Below are positions 39,952-52,460 of a stretch of DNA of 64,000 bases, one piece after another (positions within the stretch are counted from its first letter, which is position 1; every line of letters begins with the position of its first letter). Under the pieces are notes generated by a model that ran no database searches, had not been told where the DNA came from, and saw only the letters and a program-made list of their open reading frames with translations. The stretch comes from Cristatella mucedo. Taxonomy: Eukaryota > Bryozoa > Phylactolaemata > Cristatellidae. The stretch is taken from positions 1,795,001-1,859,000 of the forward strand of contig WPIO01000056.1 of NCBI GenBank assembly GCA_009760855.2. The letters are read 5' to 3'. The position numbers were made by a program, and so were the translations under genes.

Positions 39952-40089
39952 AGCTGGTTTTTGGTCCGGCGGTTAAGGTGCTCTCGCCCCAGACCAAGAT
40001 CTAGCTGAGGTCGTGGGCTCGAGCCCCGAGGCATATGTGAAGTGCCTGAATAGAGATTAAGTTCTCTTGGTGTGCTATACAAATGAATA
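39952..40089 (+). mobile_element. SINE-B
   Basis: AGCTGGTTTTTGGTCCGGCG, GAGGTCGTGGGCTCGAGCCC, AGTGCCTGAATAGAGATTA and TTCTCTTGGTGTGCTATAC. Confidence 0.88.
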
Positions 40090-40652
40090 CATATTTTTTG
40101 TGGCTTCCGACCAGGATTTGAAAGCTCCTTTTTTCTGTAACATCATCCCTTCATAGGGCCCAAAAAGATCTCATATGCCAGGAATTATGGTGCTTTATGG
40201 AAAGGAGTATTGGCAGTTAGCTGCGAAACTGCTTCAGCAAATAAATGTCCAGGTTTGAAAACGTCCCGTTGTGTGCATGTTTAGCCATGGGCCGTGACGT
40301 GGTTCGAAGGGCGATTGGAAGGTATCGACGTCGACGGGTGCAAACAAAAATCGCTCGGTAGCGTTTCTGAATAACAAGTATGGACTACCTCGGTGCTTCG
40401 TTAGAGAATTATAGCTGTTAACCAAGATATCGATCCAACATCCCCTAGTTTAGAGGCCGAATGCATTGTAGGTAAATGCTGTCGCTGAAAATATACGTGC
40501 TTATGGAAGGCTAAAATATGAAATTAATATTGGATATGAATTAAAATATGAAAGAGCTAAATGCTCTATTTTCTTCTGATAAACTCTTCTCTTGAAGTGA
40601 GAGCTGCCGTGTCTGCGTGAAAAGAATGGTGTTTACGGAATTACAGGTTTTG

Positions 40653-41260
40653 CAATGTAATGTAATGCACCTCTGTCTGTAACTCTGCAAAGCCACAAAG
40701 AAGATGTTAGTGTTAAGAAGAGAGTTTTGTATAGCGCACTCACAGCCTAAGCGGCTTTCGGTACGCATTCGGTAGCCAACAGACTTCGTATCACGCAACA
40801 AAGAGAAAGTGGGAAGCATAGCAGAGTCAGGAGAGCAGTTGAGGTAGTGAGTAGCATAGAAGTAGCAGTTCAGGACCGCTGGAAAAGGATGAGCCATAGT
40901 CGGCAGCAGGAGAGCAGTTATCGTTGCACAAGAATCGTGGAAGCAAGTTCCACAGTCTAGGACCTGCAGAGCTAAAGCGTCTGGTGCCAACTGTGATACC
41001 ACAAGATTTGATTCAATTTGCAAAAGTGGGGCAAGACGCAGATGAGCTGCTAGTATGTCACCTAAAAGGTTTTCTCGCACGATCGCGCAGCTTCTGAGGC
41101 TGCTACCAGCATGTGCCGCAGTCCCAGTTTCTGGAAGATTGTTCGTCGGTAGCTCATTGTCCGTGCACACCGAGCCGGGCTCGTCGGATGCTCTGGGGAT
41201 TGCATTTTGGAGAGCTGCACATTGACGGCTGGCCTATTCTGGGACTCGAGGTTTGAATGT
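40653..41260 (-). mobile_element. LINE-2x 3' portion
   Basis: Second non-LTR family, with an (ACATT)n 3' tail on its own strand (here AATGTAATGTAATGC at the left edge). Reverse frames give AVLNCYFYATHYLNCSPDSA and SVGYRMRTESRLGCECAIQ, the same C-terminal block as in the 60990 copy, and GPRLWN-like LDCGTCF just before it. Stops and frameshifts throughout. The 5' limit is uncertain. Confidence 0.75.
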
Positions 41261-41275
41261 GTCATTTTGTGTTTG

Positions 41276-41452
41276 CTCAGCCAGATCTCAGCCTAGGGGC
41301 ACGGGAAGGTGCTCGCTCTGCGCGACCCACGTAGGTCGTGGGGTCGAGTCCTGAAGCGAGTCATTCTTCATTGCCTTCTGCAAGCAGAAACGATAGCTGC
41401 AGTGGCTCTCCTGCCTCTACACGAACGAGGCCATTGATTCAGCTCACCTTTA
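41276..41452 (+). mobile_element. SINE-A, diverged
   Basis: AGGTCGTGGGGTCGAGTCCT (B box), then a degraded body ending GAACGAGGCCATTGATTCAG. Confidence 0.6.
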
Positions 41453-42741
41453 CTTTTGCACACCGCGAACAACGGATCGAACTGACAAAAGATCCTGGCA
41501 ACCCAGGCTGGTAGTAATAAAACACCTGTGTCACCCAACTGCAGTGTCTGATTGATGGGGAATTAAGGAAACTTTCGAAAGTGCTTAAGCAGTGTTGACT
41601 GACACTGAGTGGGCCATTAATGTGCAGACAAAAGATTAGAAAGGTCAAATGAGGTCAGACAAGCAGCAAAGTGCAATTCGGACTTGTTCTGCATGCGAAG
41701 TTGCACTTGCATGCTGCTGCTGGCTGACCAGTGGCCTGGCGAGGTGCCGGCACTCACTCGCAGCAGCGCCCCTCCGGTCGACCTCTTGCCTTCCACCCCC
41801 CTAGTGCTAGTGGCAGAGTCAGAGGGGGCAGGGGGCGGACCAGGAGAGCATTCGCCCTGCCCCCTTTACAGTGGGCAGCCATTTTGCACTATAATTTTTC
41901 ATTAACTGCTGCTCTAGCCCCACCTACGTGAGAAAATTCTGCTGGTGTCTCCCTGCACATAAACTTGGCTGGTCTTCCCCCCCCCCCCCGATCTTGGCTA
42001 TTGGCTACACCACAACCCGGTGCCACGTCGGTGCAGTGGAATGCCCGATTCAGCTTGCCTTCGATGGAAGGGCAGAAATCCTACTGCTAACAGTGCTTGA
42101 ACCCGGAAACTCACAGTCCAAGCATCCATGACACGGACTGCTTGGCTACCTGACTATATACTATATACCTGACTATATATTGACCGGCCCCATGGTATAA
42201 CGCTGGAGACCAGCCTCGGTATGAAGTCATGTTCGGTGCCCAGCGAATGGCGATCTGAAAACACGCGATATATTTTCAGCCATAGGAAGCTAATAGGTTG
42301 CATGTATTCAGCCAGCAGACAAATCGGCTCCAAAGCACAGTCGCAAAGTGCTCATCGGTCTTTTCAAAACAGCTGGCTAAAATGCACGATAAGCACCTCG
42401 GATAATGCAAATTGAAAGCGAACGCAGCAAGAAAGGATGGCTTGTCCCGAGGCCTAGCGGCATGTCGCGCGCTCTCGGCCACACGTGTGTCGCGCGTGTG
42501 ACAGGCTGGATGACAATCAAGCACACGGCTCCTCGCGGGTGACCAGCCGCTGCAAAGCGACATCTCTGACTGGCGCGCAGACCCAGAGCAAGGCAAGGCA
42601 CCTGACGACGACGGCGGCAGCGCAGCTCTTTCGTATGTACCTAGGGGAACCACTGCATCGGTTTCAGCCTCCTCGTGTCCTCCTGGGACAATGAATAACC
42701 TGCTCCGCCTTTTGACCCACAGATTGCTGGTGTGACATAAT
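41453..42741. other. intergenic, nothing recognised
   Basis: Poly-C at 41979-41989; a duplicated CTGACTATATA at 42149-42180. No gene seen. Confidence 0.4.
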
Positions 42742-42892
42742 ACTAGCTGATTTAACAGCCTCTTTTTGCAAAGCGACAGAAGAGCCATTACAGCTGTCAC
42801 CGCCGCTTCCAGCACCGATAAAAGATCGCACATTGCAGGATTCGAAACCACGACTTCGGGACCGAGATAGTGGAAAGCTGATTCTTAATCGA
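42742..42892 (-). mobile_element. SINE-A
   Basis: ACTAGCTGATTTAACAGCCT tail, GCACATTGCAGGATTCGAAA (B box) and ACTTCGGGACCGAGA. Confidence 0.8.
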
Positions 42893-43671
42893 TATTAACA
42901 GCCCAGGCTTCGAGGCACAACTAGACCAGCTGAGTGTGTCTTCTGGGGTTACAAAGCCACATCTGAGAGGTAGCCGCTACTTTAGCTGCGAGCCACCTCT
43001 AAATGATATAGAGGTAAATACATTCATACGTATTTATTGCATTAAATACAAGCACGAATATAAATACATGCATGTGCGTGAGCGTTTGGCCGAGCGTGGG
43101 TATGTGTGTAAGGGTGCGTGTGCGTGGGCATACATGTAGGTGAGGGTGGTGGGGGATAGGATCGCACACGAATCTCTGTCCATAGTCTAGAAAATTGATA
43201 AAGAGTAGGCCGATGTTAAACTGGAGAGCTTTCTGCAGTACACTCGAGACCTAGGCGGTTTTCCGTGAGCTTGAACAACTTGGGCGAGGCCTTGTTGAAT
43301 TCGCTTTAATGGAAATGAAATCTGCTCATTCTACCGACAGCTGGGGCCCATGAGTTCAATTTACGGTAGACGAACCATACAACCAAGAGTGCCACCATCC
43401 AGCTACATACAACAGGAAGCTTCGACATGCTTGAGGCGCCACAGGAACGTCTACATCACACACAGACGTTACTCAGGTGGACATACCGATAGAGCTGCAA
43501 GATCGGCGCCGATCAGAGGCTTGCGGACGTCCAAACCTCTGCCTTGAACACAGCTGATTACTGAGAACACACCGAGTCTTTGTGGCTTTACGGAGTTACA
43601 GACTAGTGCTGTGGAGAGAGATACTATTGCAAAACCACAAGGAGAAGCAAGAAACAAGCAAGAGACGACTG

Positions 43672-43672
<1 letters not shown>
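42893..43672. other. intergenic with LINE-2x traces
   Basis: GGAGAGCTTTCTGCAGTAC at 43222-43240 and CTTTGTGGCTTTACGGAGTT near 43579 are LINE-2x 3' pieces; otherwise nothing recognised. Confidence 0.4.

Positions 43673-43726
<54 letters not shown>
43673..43726 (+). repeat. (CT)n array
   Basis: About 27 CT units. Confidence 0.97.
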
Positions 43727-43729
<3 letters not shown>

Positions 43730-43779
43730 ACTCAAAAGAACTCTCAACAGCTCTAATAAGCCTGTAGTCTAATAACGTC

Positions 43780-44300
43780 TGCTTACTTTAACCTATTCAA
43801 TATTGCAAAAAACTCACATTTATATAAGGACACCAAGGCCAAGCTGGTCCGAGCACTAGTGAGACATCACGACTAGACGTCTGTAACTCACTATTTGTAG
43901 GTCTTCCTGCTTGTGCAATGAGCTGCTTACAGTCGGCGCATAGCTCGGCCGCTAGGCTTGTCAGTGGCTAGCGTAGCAACTGCCCCCCTCTCCGTCTAGC
44001 CACCTGCTTCTCTAACTCATGGCGTTTGGTTGTGCCTCTGACGAACATCAAAATTCCGTGCAGTCTGTGTCTTCTTACTATGTTCCCAAAGTCTGGAACT
44101 CAATACCAACTCACATCACGTCATCTTTTGATTTGACGATATTCAAAAAGAAGCTAACAACTTGAGAGCCTTTGTGCTGAAACTGTCCACGTTATAACTA
44201 ACCAATTGACAGGCTTTCGTTTCAGCAAATGTTAAGTGCCCAGAATGAGATGTGGCTCGCTTGGGGCACTACATCAATGTTTTATTATTATTATTATTAG
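43780..44300 (+). mobile_element. LINE-1x copy, heavily degraded
   Basis: SRLDVCNSLFVGLPACAM, SSAARLVSG, then GTCTGGAACTCAATACCAAC and the CAGCAAATGTTAAGTGCCC end with (ATT)n. Confidence 0.85.
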
Positions 44301-44651
44301 GGGCTGCAGCTACTACACTGGCCTTCTCACTAGCGCCATCCCATTCCAGGGTACATATGCCTTGGTACAACTCAACACCAAAGGTGAAGCAACCTGTTCA
44401 CATACGGGTTACCGAGAAAGAATGTCTGGCCGGGTCTGGCGGTTTCGAGCTAGCTGGGGGTAGAAATATAAAAGGAGGGAATGCCCAAATCACAAAACGG
44501 TAGGTAATGAAACATCAATTGGAAGGAAGCCCCCCCCCCTGCCCAACCCCACCCATCTCAAACCACAGCCTGATTACAAGAACCTCACGATGGAGAGTGA
44601 GGCTCAAATCACTCCCCAGATGCTGCATCTGACGAGGCATAAAAAACAGCC

Positions 44652-44803
44652 TAGAGGCAGAAGAGCCATAACGGCGATCCCCACACCATAACGGGCTATC
44701 ATCACGGTTTTGAGTGGGCAATAAAGACCCCAATAAATGGGCTCAAACCCACAACCTGGGTCGTGAAGAGCAAGCACCTTAGCTCCTGAGCTAAGAACCA
44801 AAG
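44652..44803 (-). mobile_element. SINE-A
   Basis: CAGAAGAGCCATAACGGCGA, GGGCTCAAACCCACAACCTG and GCAAGCACCTTAGCTCCTGA. Confidence 0.8.
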
Positions 44804-46409
44804 TCTGAGATCTTCATGGGCTAAGATCCAAAGATCTAAGATCCCATGCTTCAGTGCAGCATGTATAACACATCAGAGACAAGAATCTACCGTTCGATTA
44901 TCAATCGTCACGTCCTCACTTGACGACTGATATCATGATTGTCATGACGAGGACACGCGATGATGGCTTCTCTGTAGCCGGTGGACCGACCAATCTGACT
45001 GCCATCAGTCAAACGGATCCACCAGAAAGGAGACAGCACCCAATCGGTGTCTGGATCGGAGAAAGCTAGCTGCCCGCTGTCTGCCGAATACCGAGTACCA
45101 ACTACGGCAAGTTGGCATGCGGACACCAGAACCCAATTCTTGGTTAGTAGAGCAATTCAAAACAGCAGAGGCAATACACGAGTTTAGCTTATCTACCATC
45201 GCAATTTCTCCCAAGCTCAAATTGACTAGGATTTCCTTCTACTGTACAGCAGGGGAAAGCTGTAACAGCAATGAACGCTATGAACCCTAGCACATGTTTC
45301 AAGAGACACCCATGAAGAGTCCGACTCAACACACGAGACACGCTGGCCAACGCAGCACACCAGGTCACCATCATTATCACTGGCGATCGACAGCACCGGC
45401 AAACGAGTAAAACGAGTGTCACTTTGGCCACTTCTTAACTGCAAACACTACACAAATAGAAGCAACTGCACGGCTGAGGGATTGGCAGCCCTCCCTTGCC
45501 AAGCCCTATCAGATAAAGAAAAAAAAATTCAGATTCCCTACAAAAGCTGTAACCGTGAAGGGATGAAGCACTCCAACCAGCCCCTCCTTCCCTGTGCCTC
45601 TCTCTCTCTCATCTCTCTGTCTCTCTCTCTCTCACCAGCACCAACAGAGCTTTGGTTAAGGAGGAGAAGAAGACCTTCGCAAAAGACCACATAAATATAT
45701 GCCTGAAGGAAAAAGAGTCACTTGTGAAGCTTCACTCTACCAACATGGAAGTTCAGAAAAGAAAAATCTCAAATTGCAAGCAGCGAGTGACCTGCAATAT
45801 AACCTGCTATGAGACATGAGATGAAATATGGGTGCGATGTGCCGTGCACATGAGAAGCTTCCTTCGAATGCGATAGGAATTCGCTTTACCCCATGGCATC
45901 TCAAGCTCACAGCCAAAGCGAGTGTGGTGGCAAGCATGAAACTATGACGGCCCTACACTAAAGAAAGCTCCTCCAATACCCACAAGCCTCCCCGCTTCAC
46001 CACGATCTAATGAATCCTGTCCATAGGCGTGCTGATATGGGATGGGGGCAGCTGTCCCGATCCGGGTACAACTCATTAGATCGGTCCTGAGGGAGGTGGG
46101 CAGTCGGCTTATGCCCACATGATTGGCTTGGCTGTGAGCACACCTATGAGAAGACTTCAGAGTAGGAAGCGAGAGGAGAGGGAAGAGAAGAGGGGAGAGA
46201 GAATAAAGAGGAGAAAATATAAGAGAAGAGAACAGGAAAGTGGTGAGATAAGAGAAGAGGCCTCTGCACCAGTCTCTCATAAGCAAACCCTGTGGTGAAG
46301 TAAGCACACGTGCACTACACAGGTTTCTACAGGGTGACTGCATTTTTGGAGAGCAATCTCCAACTGAAGGCCTCGAAATGAAACAGCAGATAAGAACCGA
46401 GAGAAAGAC
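44804..46409. other. intergenic, nothing recognised
   Basis: A duplicated AAGATCCAAAGATCTAAGAT near 44823-44843 and a CT patch at 45600-45633. Short open frames show no motif. Confidence 0.4.
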
Positions 46410-46616
46410 AATGAGACAGAGAGAGACAGAGAGAGTGACCGGGAGAGAGGTAGACAGTGAGAAAGAGAGGGAGAGAAACAGAGAGAAAGACAGGGAGAGA
46501 GACAGAGACAGTGACAGAGAGAGTGAGAGAGACAGAGACAGACAGGCAGGCAGACAGAGACAGACCGTGACACACACACAGAGTGAGAAGACAGAGGGAG
46601 ACAGACAGAGAGAGAC

Positions 46617-46649
<33 letters not shown>

Positions 46650-46980
46650 CAGAGAGAGACAGAGAGACAGAGAGACAGAGAGAGAGGGAGAGAGAGAGTG
46701 AGATAAAAAGAGAGACGGTGAGAGAGACAGGGAGAGAGGGAGGGATAGAGAGAAAGATAGCGAGAGTGAGAGACAGACAGTGAGAGAGACAAAGACAGTG
46801 AGACAGACAGACAGAGAAAGAGAGAGGGAGACAGACAGGCAGAAAGTGGGAGAGCCGGAGAGTAAGTGAGAGAGCGAGAGAGACAGCGAAAGAGAGAAAG
46901 AGATAGAGAGGTAGAGACAGCAAGAGAAAGAGACAGAGAGTGAGACAGAGTGAGAGACAGAGAGTGAGAGACAGAGAGCA
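46165..46980 (+). repeat. GA/GACA-rich purine tract
   Basis: GAGA, GACAGA and GAGTGA units, less regular than the tract at 5.5 kb. The 376-residue minus-strand frame across it is Leu/Ser repeat translation, not a gene. Confidence 0.93.
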
Positions 46981-46989
46981 GCAGACATG

Positions 46990-49416
46990 TAGGAACCTTT
47001 GCAGTGATGACATAAAAGCAACAAAGGCCAATGTTGCTTGCATGTCCTCTGTGAGCTGGCAGCCAGTGGCATGAGAAAGTCAACATATACGGCAGTTGCT
47101 TAAGTAATACCGACTGGGTTCTGCAAAGCAACAGGTTTTGTCACCGAGTGCAACTTTTGAGCAAATTCGGGAATTTGCAGTTTACCACTCAAGTTTTCGA
47201 CAAAGAACCTTAGGACAAGAAATGCTTACTTAGCAAGCAGCTCTCGGCTACATGGAGCAGGAGGGATAGGAGGGGTAGGCTGGCCTTGCCAGGTTAGGGT
47301 GGGAAGGGAATGCAACTTGGCACAAGCTTTTCGACGAAAATCCATCATAGTTTCTGTAGCAGAAGCATGAACCATGACGAAATTTCAAAGCAATACAAGC
47401 AGCCACGGTCTGGCACACTGTATCGTCGTCATGACTGCTAGCTAGCTGTAAAAGGGCACGTGAACCATCACACACACACTCTCCTCTGATAAGACTCTTA
47501 AAACACCACGGAGATAGGACGCCGGCCGAGAAGAAGCAGCAGAGGCCTGAGCGGCAGCGCCGCTGCGGGTGACAAAACAGCGAGCCCAGCGCCAGAGCTG
47601 TGCACCTCAAATTCAATAGGGGAAGGATCATTAAAAGTTATAACAATAATAACAATAATAATAGTGACAGTAGGTTGCTTGCATAGTTGACTAAGAGAAC
47701 TTAGTCTCAACCCAGGTGCTTTACGTCTCGCAGCAAGGAATCAAAGCCGCCGGGTTAGCTACAAGCACGGTGTCAAGCGAGAGGTGATGCTTAGTCCTGC
47801 ATGACGAAAAACAAGTATGATGCTTAGTCCAGCATGCAAAAGCACATGTTAAGGCACTCGTCTTTCCACGTGAGAAAAACCTTGGTACAACAACGCTAGC
47901 AGGCCAAACACAAAAAAGCACCCACTAGACAAGCAAGCCTTGAACGATTACCTAATTACCTTTTCCCGAGCACCTCCCTCAGCACACCCCTCCCTCCTGC
48001 TGGGCTAAGGATCATTCCTCGGGGCGAAGCTGGCAAGTTTAGCAGCCGGACCACTACAAAGCTGCCTATAAGCAGCGACCCTAAGGCAAGCGTTTTTTGA
48101 CAGTGCCCAGGCCCTGAAAGCAACTGGTATTCGCCGAGTGCCATGGATGCAATTTAAATGGCAGTTCGTGGCTACCAACTGCCACTACAGACAAGAGTGT
48201 GAGCACATAATAAGACACCCTAAAACCCGACAGGGACGGATCCTCTTCATCCAATAAAGCGCTACAACGCTACCGAACAGGCCGAAATCCCAAATCTTCC
48301 TCCTCCCCTCCCAACTTCAGGCAGGTGCTTGATCGGGTGGGTGGTATAAGCAACTGCAACGTCACCAGCAACACCGCCACCAGCACTGCCAACAACGCCA
48401 CACCAGCACTGCCAACAACACCGGGTCACTGGTGAAGCCGAGACGCCTCATATGACGATTTTGGTCAGCAAGAGCAGTCATCTAGTCCCAAGTCAAAAAA
48501 CTGCGACATCCTTAGCAGCAGCAGGCAGGCAAAACAGCTACTTCTGGTGGTGAAAAGGAGACTGGCATGCAGCAGCAGCCATTCTCTACAACGCATCTTG
48601 GCGACCAGGCTCGCTAGCAGGACACCTTTGGCAGAGGTGAGAACATAACTTCCCTGCCAAGCGAGTGCAAGCGCCTGTGGCTACCTGGTTTAGCCAGTGG
48701 TTGAGATGCTCGCCCTAAACGGCCGAGGTCAAGGTGAATGGAGTATGCGACAATCGAGGTCGTGGCTCAGTGGATGAATTTCGTTAATTTATTTGTGGGC
48801 ATTTGTATCATTATATATTTACTTAATACATTTATGTATAACTGAATTACATTACAAATGAATAATATTTAGATTTATTGACCTTACTCGTCAACCGGTA
48901 TTAGTTCACTGATGCAGTGGAGAGAAGCACGACACCGGGAGTGGGGGGATGGCAGACCGGATGGCAGTGCACGAGCATAAGGCTGCACTCAGCAATAAGC
49001 TGTGGACGAATCAAAAGTGTGAGTTTCGACGAGGCGAGGCTTCCATGCACTCACCACCCACAGGCATACCGAAAAGGAGGGGGCTCTGGCTACTTGGACC
49101 GACCTGGAAAGCAAGTCCCACCCCTCTCTGACAGGTCCGCTAGCCCTCCCACGGTCACCTTCCCTCGCCCTCCCAGATAAGGTCAGGGTTTGGCCTGCTC
49201 CTTGGCCTAAACCCGAGTGGGCTGGGGCGGTCGGCACCTTGGCTCGGGTCGAAACCGAACAGCGGCCTGATCAGGCCTGATCATATGCTTGCATCGAAGG
49301 GGGCAGGAGGAAGCCTGAGTCATCTTCTGTTTCCCAGCTTGCAGCTACGTGATGCCTAGGGCTTTGGCAGCACGGCAGCACTCAGCTTGAACTCGGCCAT
49401 TGGGAACTACCCCGTG
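46990..49416. other. intergenic, nothing recognised
   Basis: A degraded SINE-B head may lie at 48684-48736; an imperfect repeat of ACACCAGCACTGCCAACAAC lies at 48379-48420; an AT-rich patch at 48775-48875. No gene seen. Confidence 0.4.
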
Positions 49417-49487
49417 CAGCAAATGTAAAGCACCTAGAAAGAGATTGAGTTCTCTGAGGGCGCTTTATCAAGTGCATTATTATTATG
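49417..49487 (+). mobile_element. LINE-1x 3' tail
   Basis: GCAGCAAATGTAAAGCACCT, GAGGGCGCTTTATCAAGTGC and ATTATTATT. Confidence 0.85.
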
Positions 49488-49588
49488 CGCTCAAACGTCC
49501 GAAGCAAAGAAGTTAAGAAACTGCAGAGAAACTGAGGGGAAACTGGATGCAAGCCATCACAATAATCTGCACATAAAACGAGCATTCA

Positions 49589-49590
49589 GA

Positions 49591-49621
<31 letters not shown>

Positions 49622-49690
49622 GGAGACGGAGACGGAGATGGAGAGACAGAGACAGACACAGACAGACAGACAGACAGACACACATACACA
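49589..49690 (+). repeat. GA, CGGAGA and CAGA microsatellite
   Basis: (GA)n followed by CGGAGA and ACAG units. Confidence 0.93.
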
Positions 49691-49840
49691 GACAAACAGA
49701 GTGAGTGAGCTGCTGATAGAGAGGCAGATCTGCATAAAGCTGCGTTTACACGGTCATTCTTGCTTCGATGCTACTTTGGTCTTCCTAGGTCTACCACGAT
49801 CGAATAGTTAGTGGTAGCAAGCTCAATGACAACAAGCATA

Positions 49841-49916
49841 ACATGGTTAGGGGTGACATGCACAGGGTCAGCATGCAAATATGATCAGTGGCAGCATGCA
49901 ATGTGTCAGCACACAC
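49841..49916 (-). mobile_element. LINE-1x 3' UTR fragment
   Basis: GGTTAGGGGTGACATGCACA and GTGGCAGCATGCAATGTGTC; the left arm of an inverted pair with the next element. Confidence 0.8.
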
Positions 49917-50190
49917 CTGTTTATTACAGCATTTAGTGGGTCCTTGTGATTCGTCCTTTGTATGCTTATGCATACTGACACTGTGCCTGCTGCTACTAAC
50001 CATATCTGTATGTTGACCCTGTGCTTGTATCATCCAACAATGTTATGCTTGGTGATATTGCAAATGTTATCACTAATCCTTTGGTAACGCTTTCTTTACA
50101 GCTACAACAACTGTAAAGTGCCGGAGGAGAGATTCAGTTCTCTAGGGCGCTATACAAACTCACTATTATTACTATTATTATTATTATTAC
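49917..50190 (+). mobile_element. LINE-1x 3' UTR and tail
   Basis: ACAGCATTTAGTGGGTCCTT, ACCATATCTGTATGTTGACC and CAACTGTAAAGTGCCGGAG, ending in (ATT)n. Confidence 0.88.
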
Positions 50191-50408
50191 AGCATCGTAC
50201 TAATCACTATCTCAACTGTCCTCCCCTCCTGACTCAGCTATGCTTCTCACTTTCTCTTTGTTGCATGAGATGAAGTCTGCTGGCTACCGCGTGCGTACCG
50301 AAAGCCGCTTAGGCTTTGAGTGCGCTATTAAAAACTCCCCTGCATAATACCCACTTAGTCTCTGTGGCTTTGTGGAGTTGCAGACGGAGACACATTACAT
50401 TACATTAA
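50191..50408 (+). mobile_element. LINE-2x 3' end
   Basis: GCGTACCGAAAGCCGCTTAG, GCATAATACCCACTTAGTCT and a clean ACATTACATTACATT tail at 50393-50407; it follows the LINE-1x tail directly. Confidence 0.85.
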
Positions 50409-50639
50409 ATGCGGCAGCTTAAGCTAGACCAGCGAGTGCTGCGAATGAGTCGGCACATCGATGCTCGGGCAGACAGACGGGCAGGCAGAGCCTAGCAAGC
50501 CGTAGGCGTGCGGTCCATACTGGTCGTGGCGTCCATAGCGTTCGCTCTATACTCGCTCGATCGAAACTATTGGCATAGACATCCCCTGAGATGAGACGCC
50601 ACGGACACACAACACACACACACACATCCCCCCTACGTG

Positions 50640-52460
50640 GCATGCCGAACTAACGGCCCCACTGTTCAGTATCGAACGGCAATGGCGGATAAAAGGCTCG
50701 CGACAAAGCCGCAACCTCCTCGACAATTCGCCGCGGAGGTTACGCAACTTTCGCGAGCGCACAGCTCTTCGCAGGGGCGCACGAGCGACGGGGTACGGCC
50801 GATAGCAGGCCGACCGGCCTGCCGTGCAGACGACCGCCGGGGAAGTTCAAGGTTAGTCGGCGCTCATGGGATACACTGCCGCTATATTTAGCCGACTTCG
50901 AGCTAATCTTCGCCGCTTACACAACGTTTCAGCACCAAAATGCCAGTTGCCACGAAGCGTTGCGATAAAAGTGCGCTAGCGCTACTGGGAGCGGAACCGG
51001 CTGCGGGTCGGCTAGTCGCTCGCCACCCACCTCGGCTAGTCGAGCTCAGTCGCCGCAAATGGATCCGCTCCTTCACAATAGACCGATTACCGAAGCGGGT
51101 CAAACTCTATAAGACTGCGAGAATACCGCGTCCCGCCCGGCCGAGCCCTCTGTCACTCGCAGGAGACGATAAACGCTGCAGCCGGCCGCGACTCGGATCA
51201 AAAGCTGAGTCGTGACCCACAACTCCTAACCGCCGCGGCAGCCCAAACGACGACTATAGAGAGCCCACGACGTCCGCCTCCAGCGCCTGCGTCAGCGCGC
51301 CTGTGCGCCCCGCAGAGGCGCGTCTGGACTGCGCCGCAGACTGGGAGCACGAAGGACTCCAGTCTGCGGCGCAGAACCCGCACAAGGGTCGCCCGGCGGC
51401 CAGATAACGAGCCTCGTAAGGACGCCAGCGGTGCCCTGAGTGTCGACGGCTGGGTCCGCGCAAGAAGCGCGACACGAAACTAACATAATATCATAACTTT
51501 CCGCTTACCCGAATCGCCATCGACCGCGGACGGCGCACAATAATCCATACGCTCACAACCGCCCACCTACGAAAAAGCCATTTACGGCATAGCAGCCATT
51601 GACATGGCGGATAACGATTTACAACGGAAAACCAAAGAATGCCAAAACTGTGAAGAACGTTCATTTTATGAGTGAAAAAAATTTCCTTTAAACTTTGCGC
51701 TGTTTCTTTTGTTTTTTAATAAGTAGGATTTCAGCAGGTAGCAACGGCTTCGAATGACGGCCGACGGCATCGTGTCGTACACCGGATGTACAGCAGCCGC
51801 CCTACGCGCTAGTACGCCGCACGGCTCCCTCGCTGTGGCTTAATTCAGCGCGCCCATTCCGGCCGGCCGGCCGCCGGCCGGCCCGCATAACCAAAGGCAA
51901 GTGCCCGCGGATGAGAAGCCGCCGCCTCGCGCTCCAGGCGGGGGGGGCATCTATCCTCTGTCCCGCTCGCGGCTTCGATTGGTTGACGGGGGTCGTCGTG
52001 CGTCCGCTCCAAGGCCGCCTACTGCGTACTTCCGCTTTGCCGGCGCCAGAAAGCCGGCAACTCGTAAGCGTCGCGCCGCTCGCACGCGCCTTTGCCGTCG
52101 TGAGGTTTGAACGACGGCGGCAGACGCTGTCCGACCTTGGCCCCGTGCCGCCGCCGCTGCGGCGCGCGGCGGTCATCGGAGTGGAGAGGCTGCTGCGACT
52201 CGGACCCGGAAAAAGGAGTCGAGCCCGATGGCCGATGCGAGATCGCTGTCGATGATCGCGTCGCGAATCGTGTCGGACGCGCTGTTGCAACGGCTGAGAG
52301 GCGTTGTACGGCTCGAGAGCTCGGTCCGACGCATGTCCGGTCGCAGCCGGCTTCTCGAGGAGGAGGAGGAGTAGGAGGCGCCCGGCCTCGCGGACTGGCA
52401 GCTACGGTCACTAAGTGGAACTCGTTCAAGGATGTCTTACATACCAAATTTATGTTGACG
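50640..52460. promoter_or_regulatory. CpG-dense block, candidate promoter region
   Basis: CpG is conspicuously frequent compared with the flanking kilobases, with GC-rich runs such as GGCCGGCCGGCCGCCGGCCG near 51862 and a GCCATTGACATGGCGG palindrome at 51596. It lies between the minus-strand KMT2E-like gene and the plus-strand caspase. Open frames on both strands (for example 52019-52447 minus, 50940-51215 plus) have no recognised motif. Promoter function is inferred from composition and position only. Confidence 0.4.
51329..51374. other. perfect 16-bp inverted repeat, 14-nt loop
   Basis: CTGCGCCGCAGACTGG at 51329-51344 and its exact reverse complement at 51359-51374, able to form a strong stem-loop on either strand. 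Confidence 0.9.

Noticed and set aside
45942..47131. 376-residue Leu/Ser/Cys-rich minus ORF
   Set aside because: Translation of the GACA/GA tract; no non-repetitive domain.
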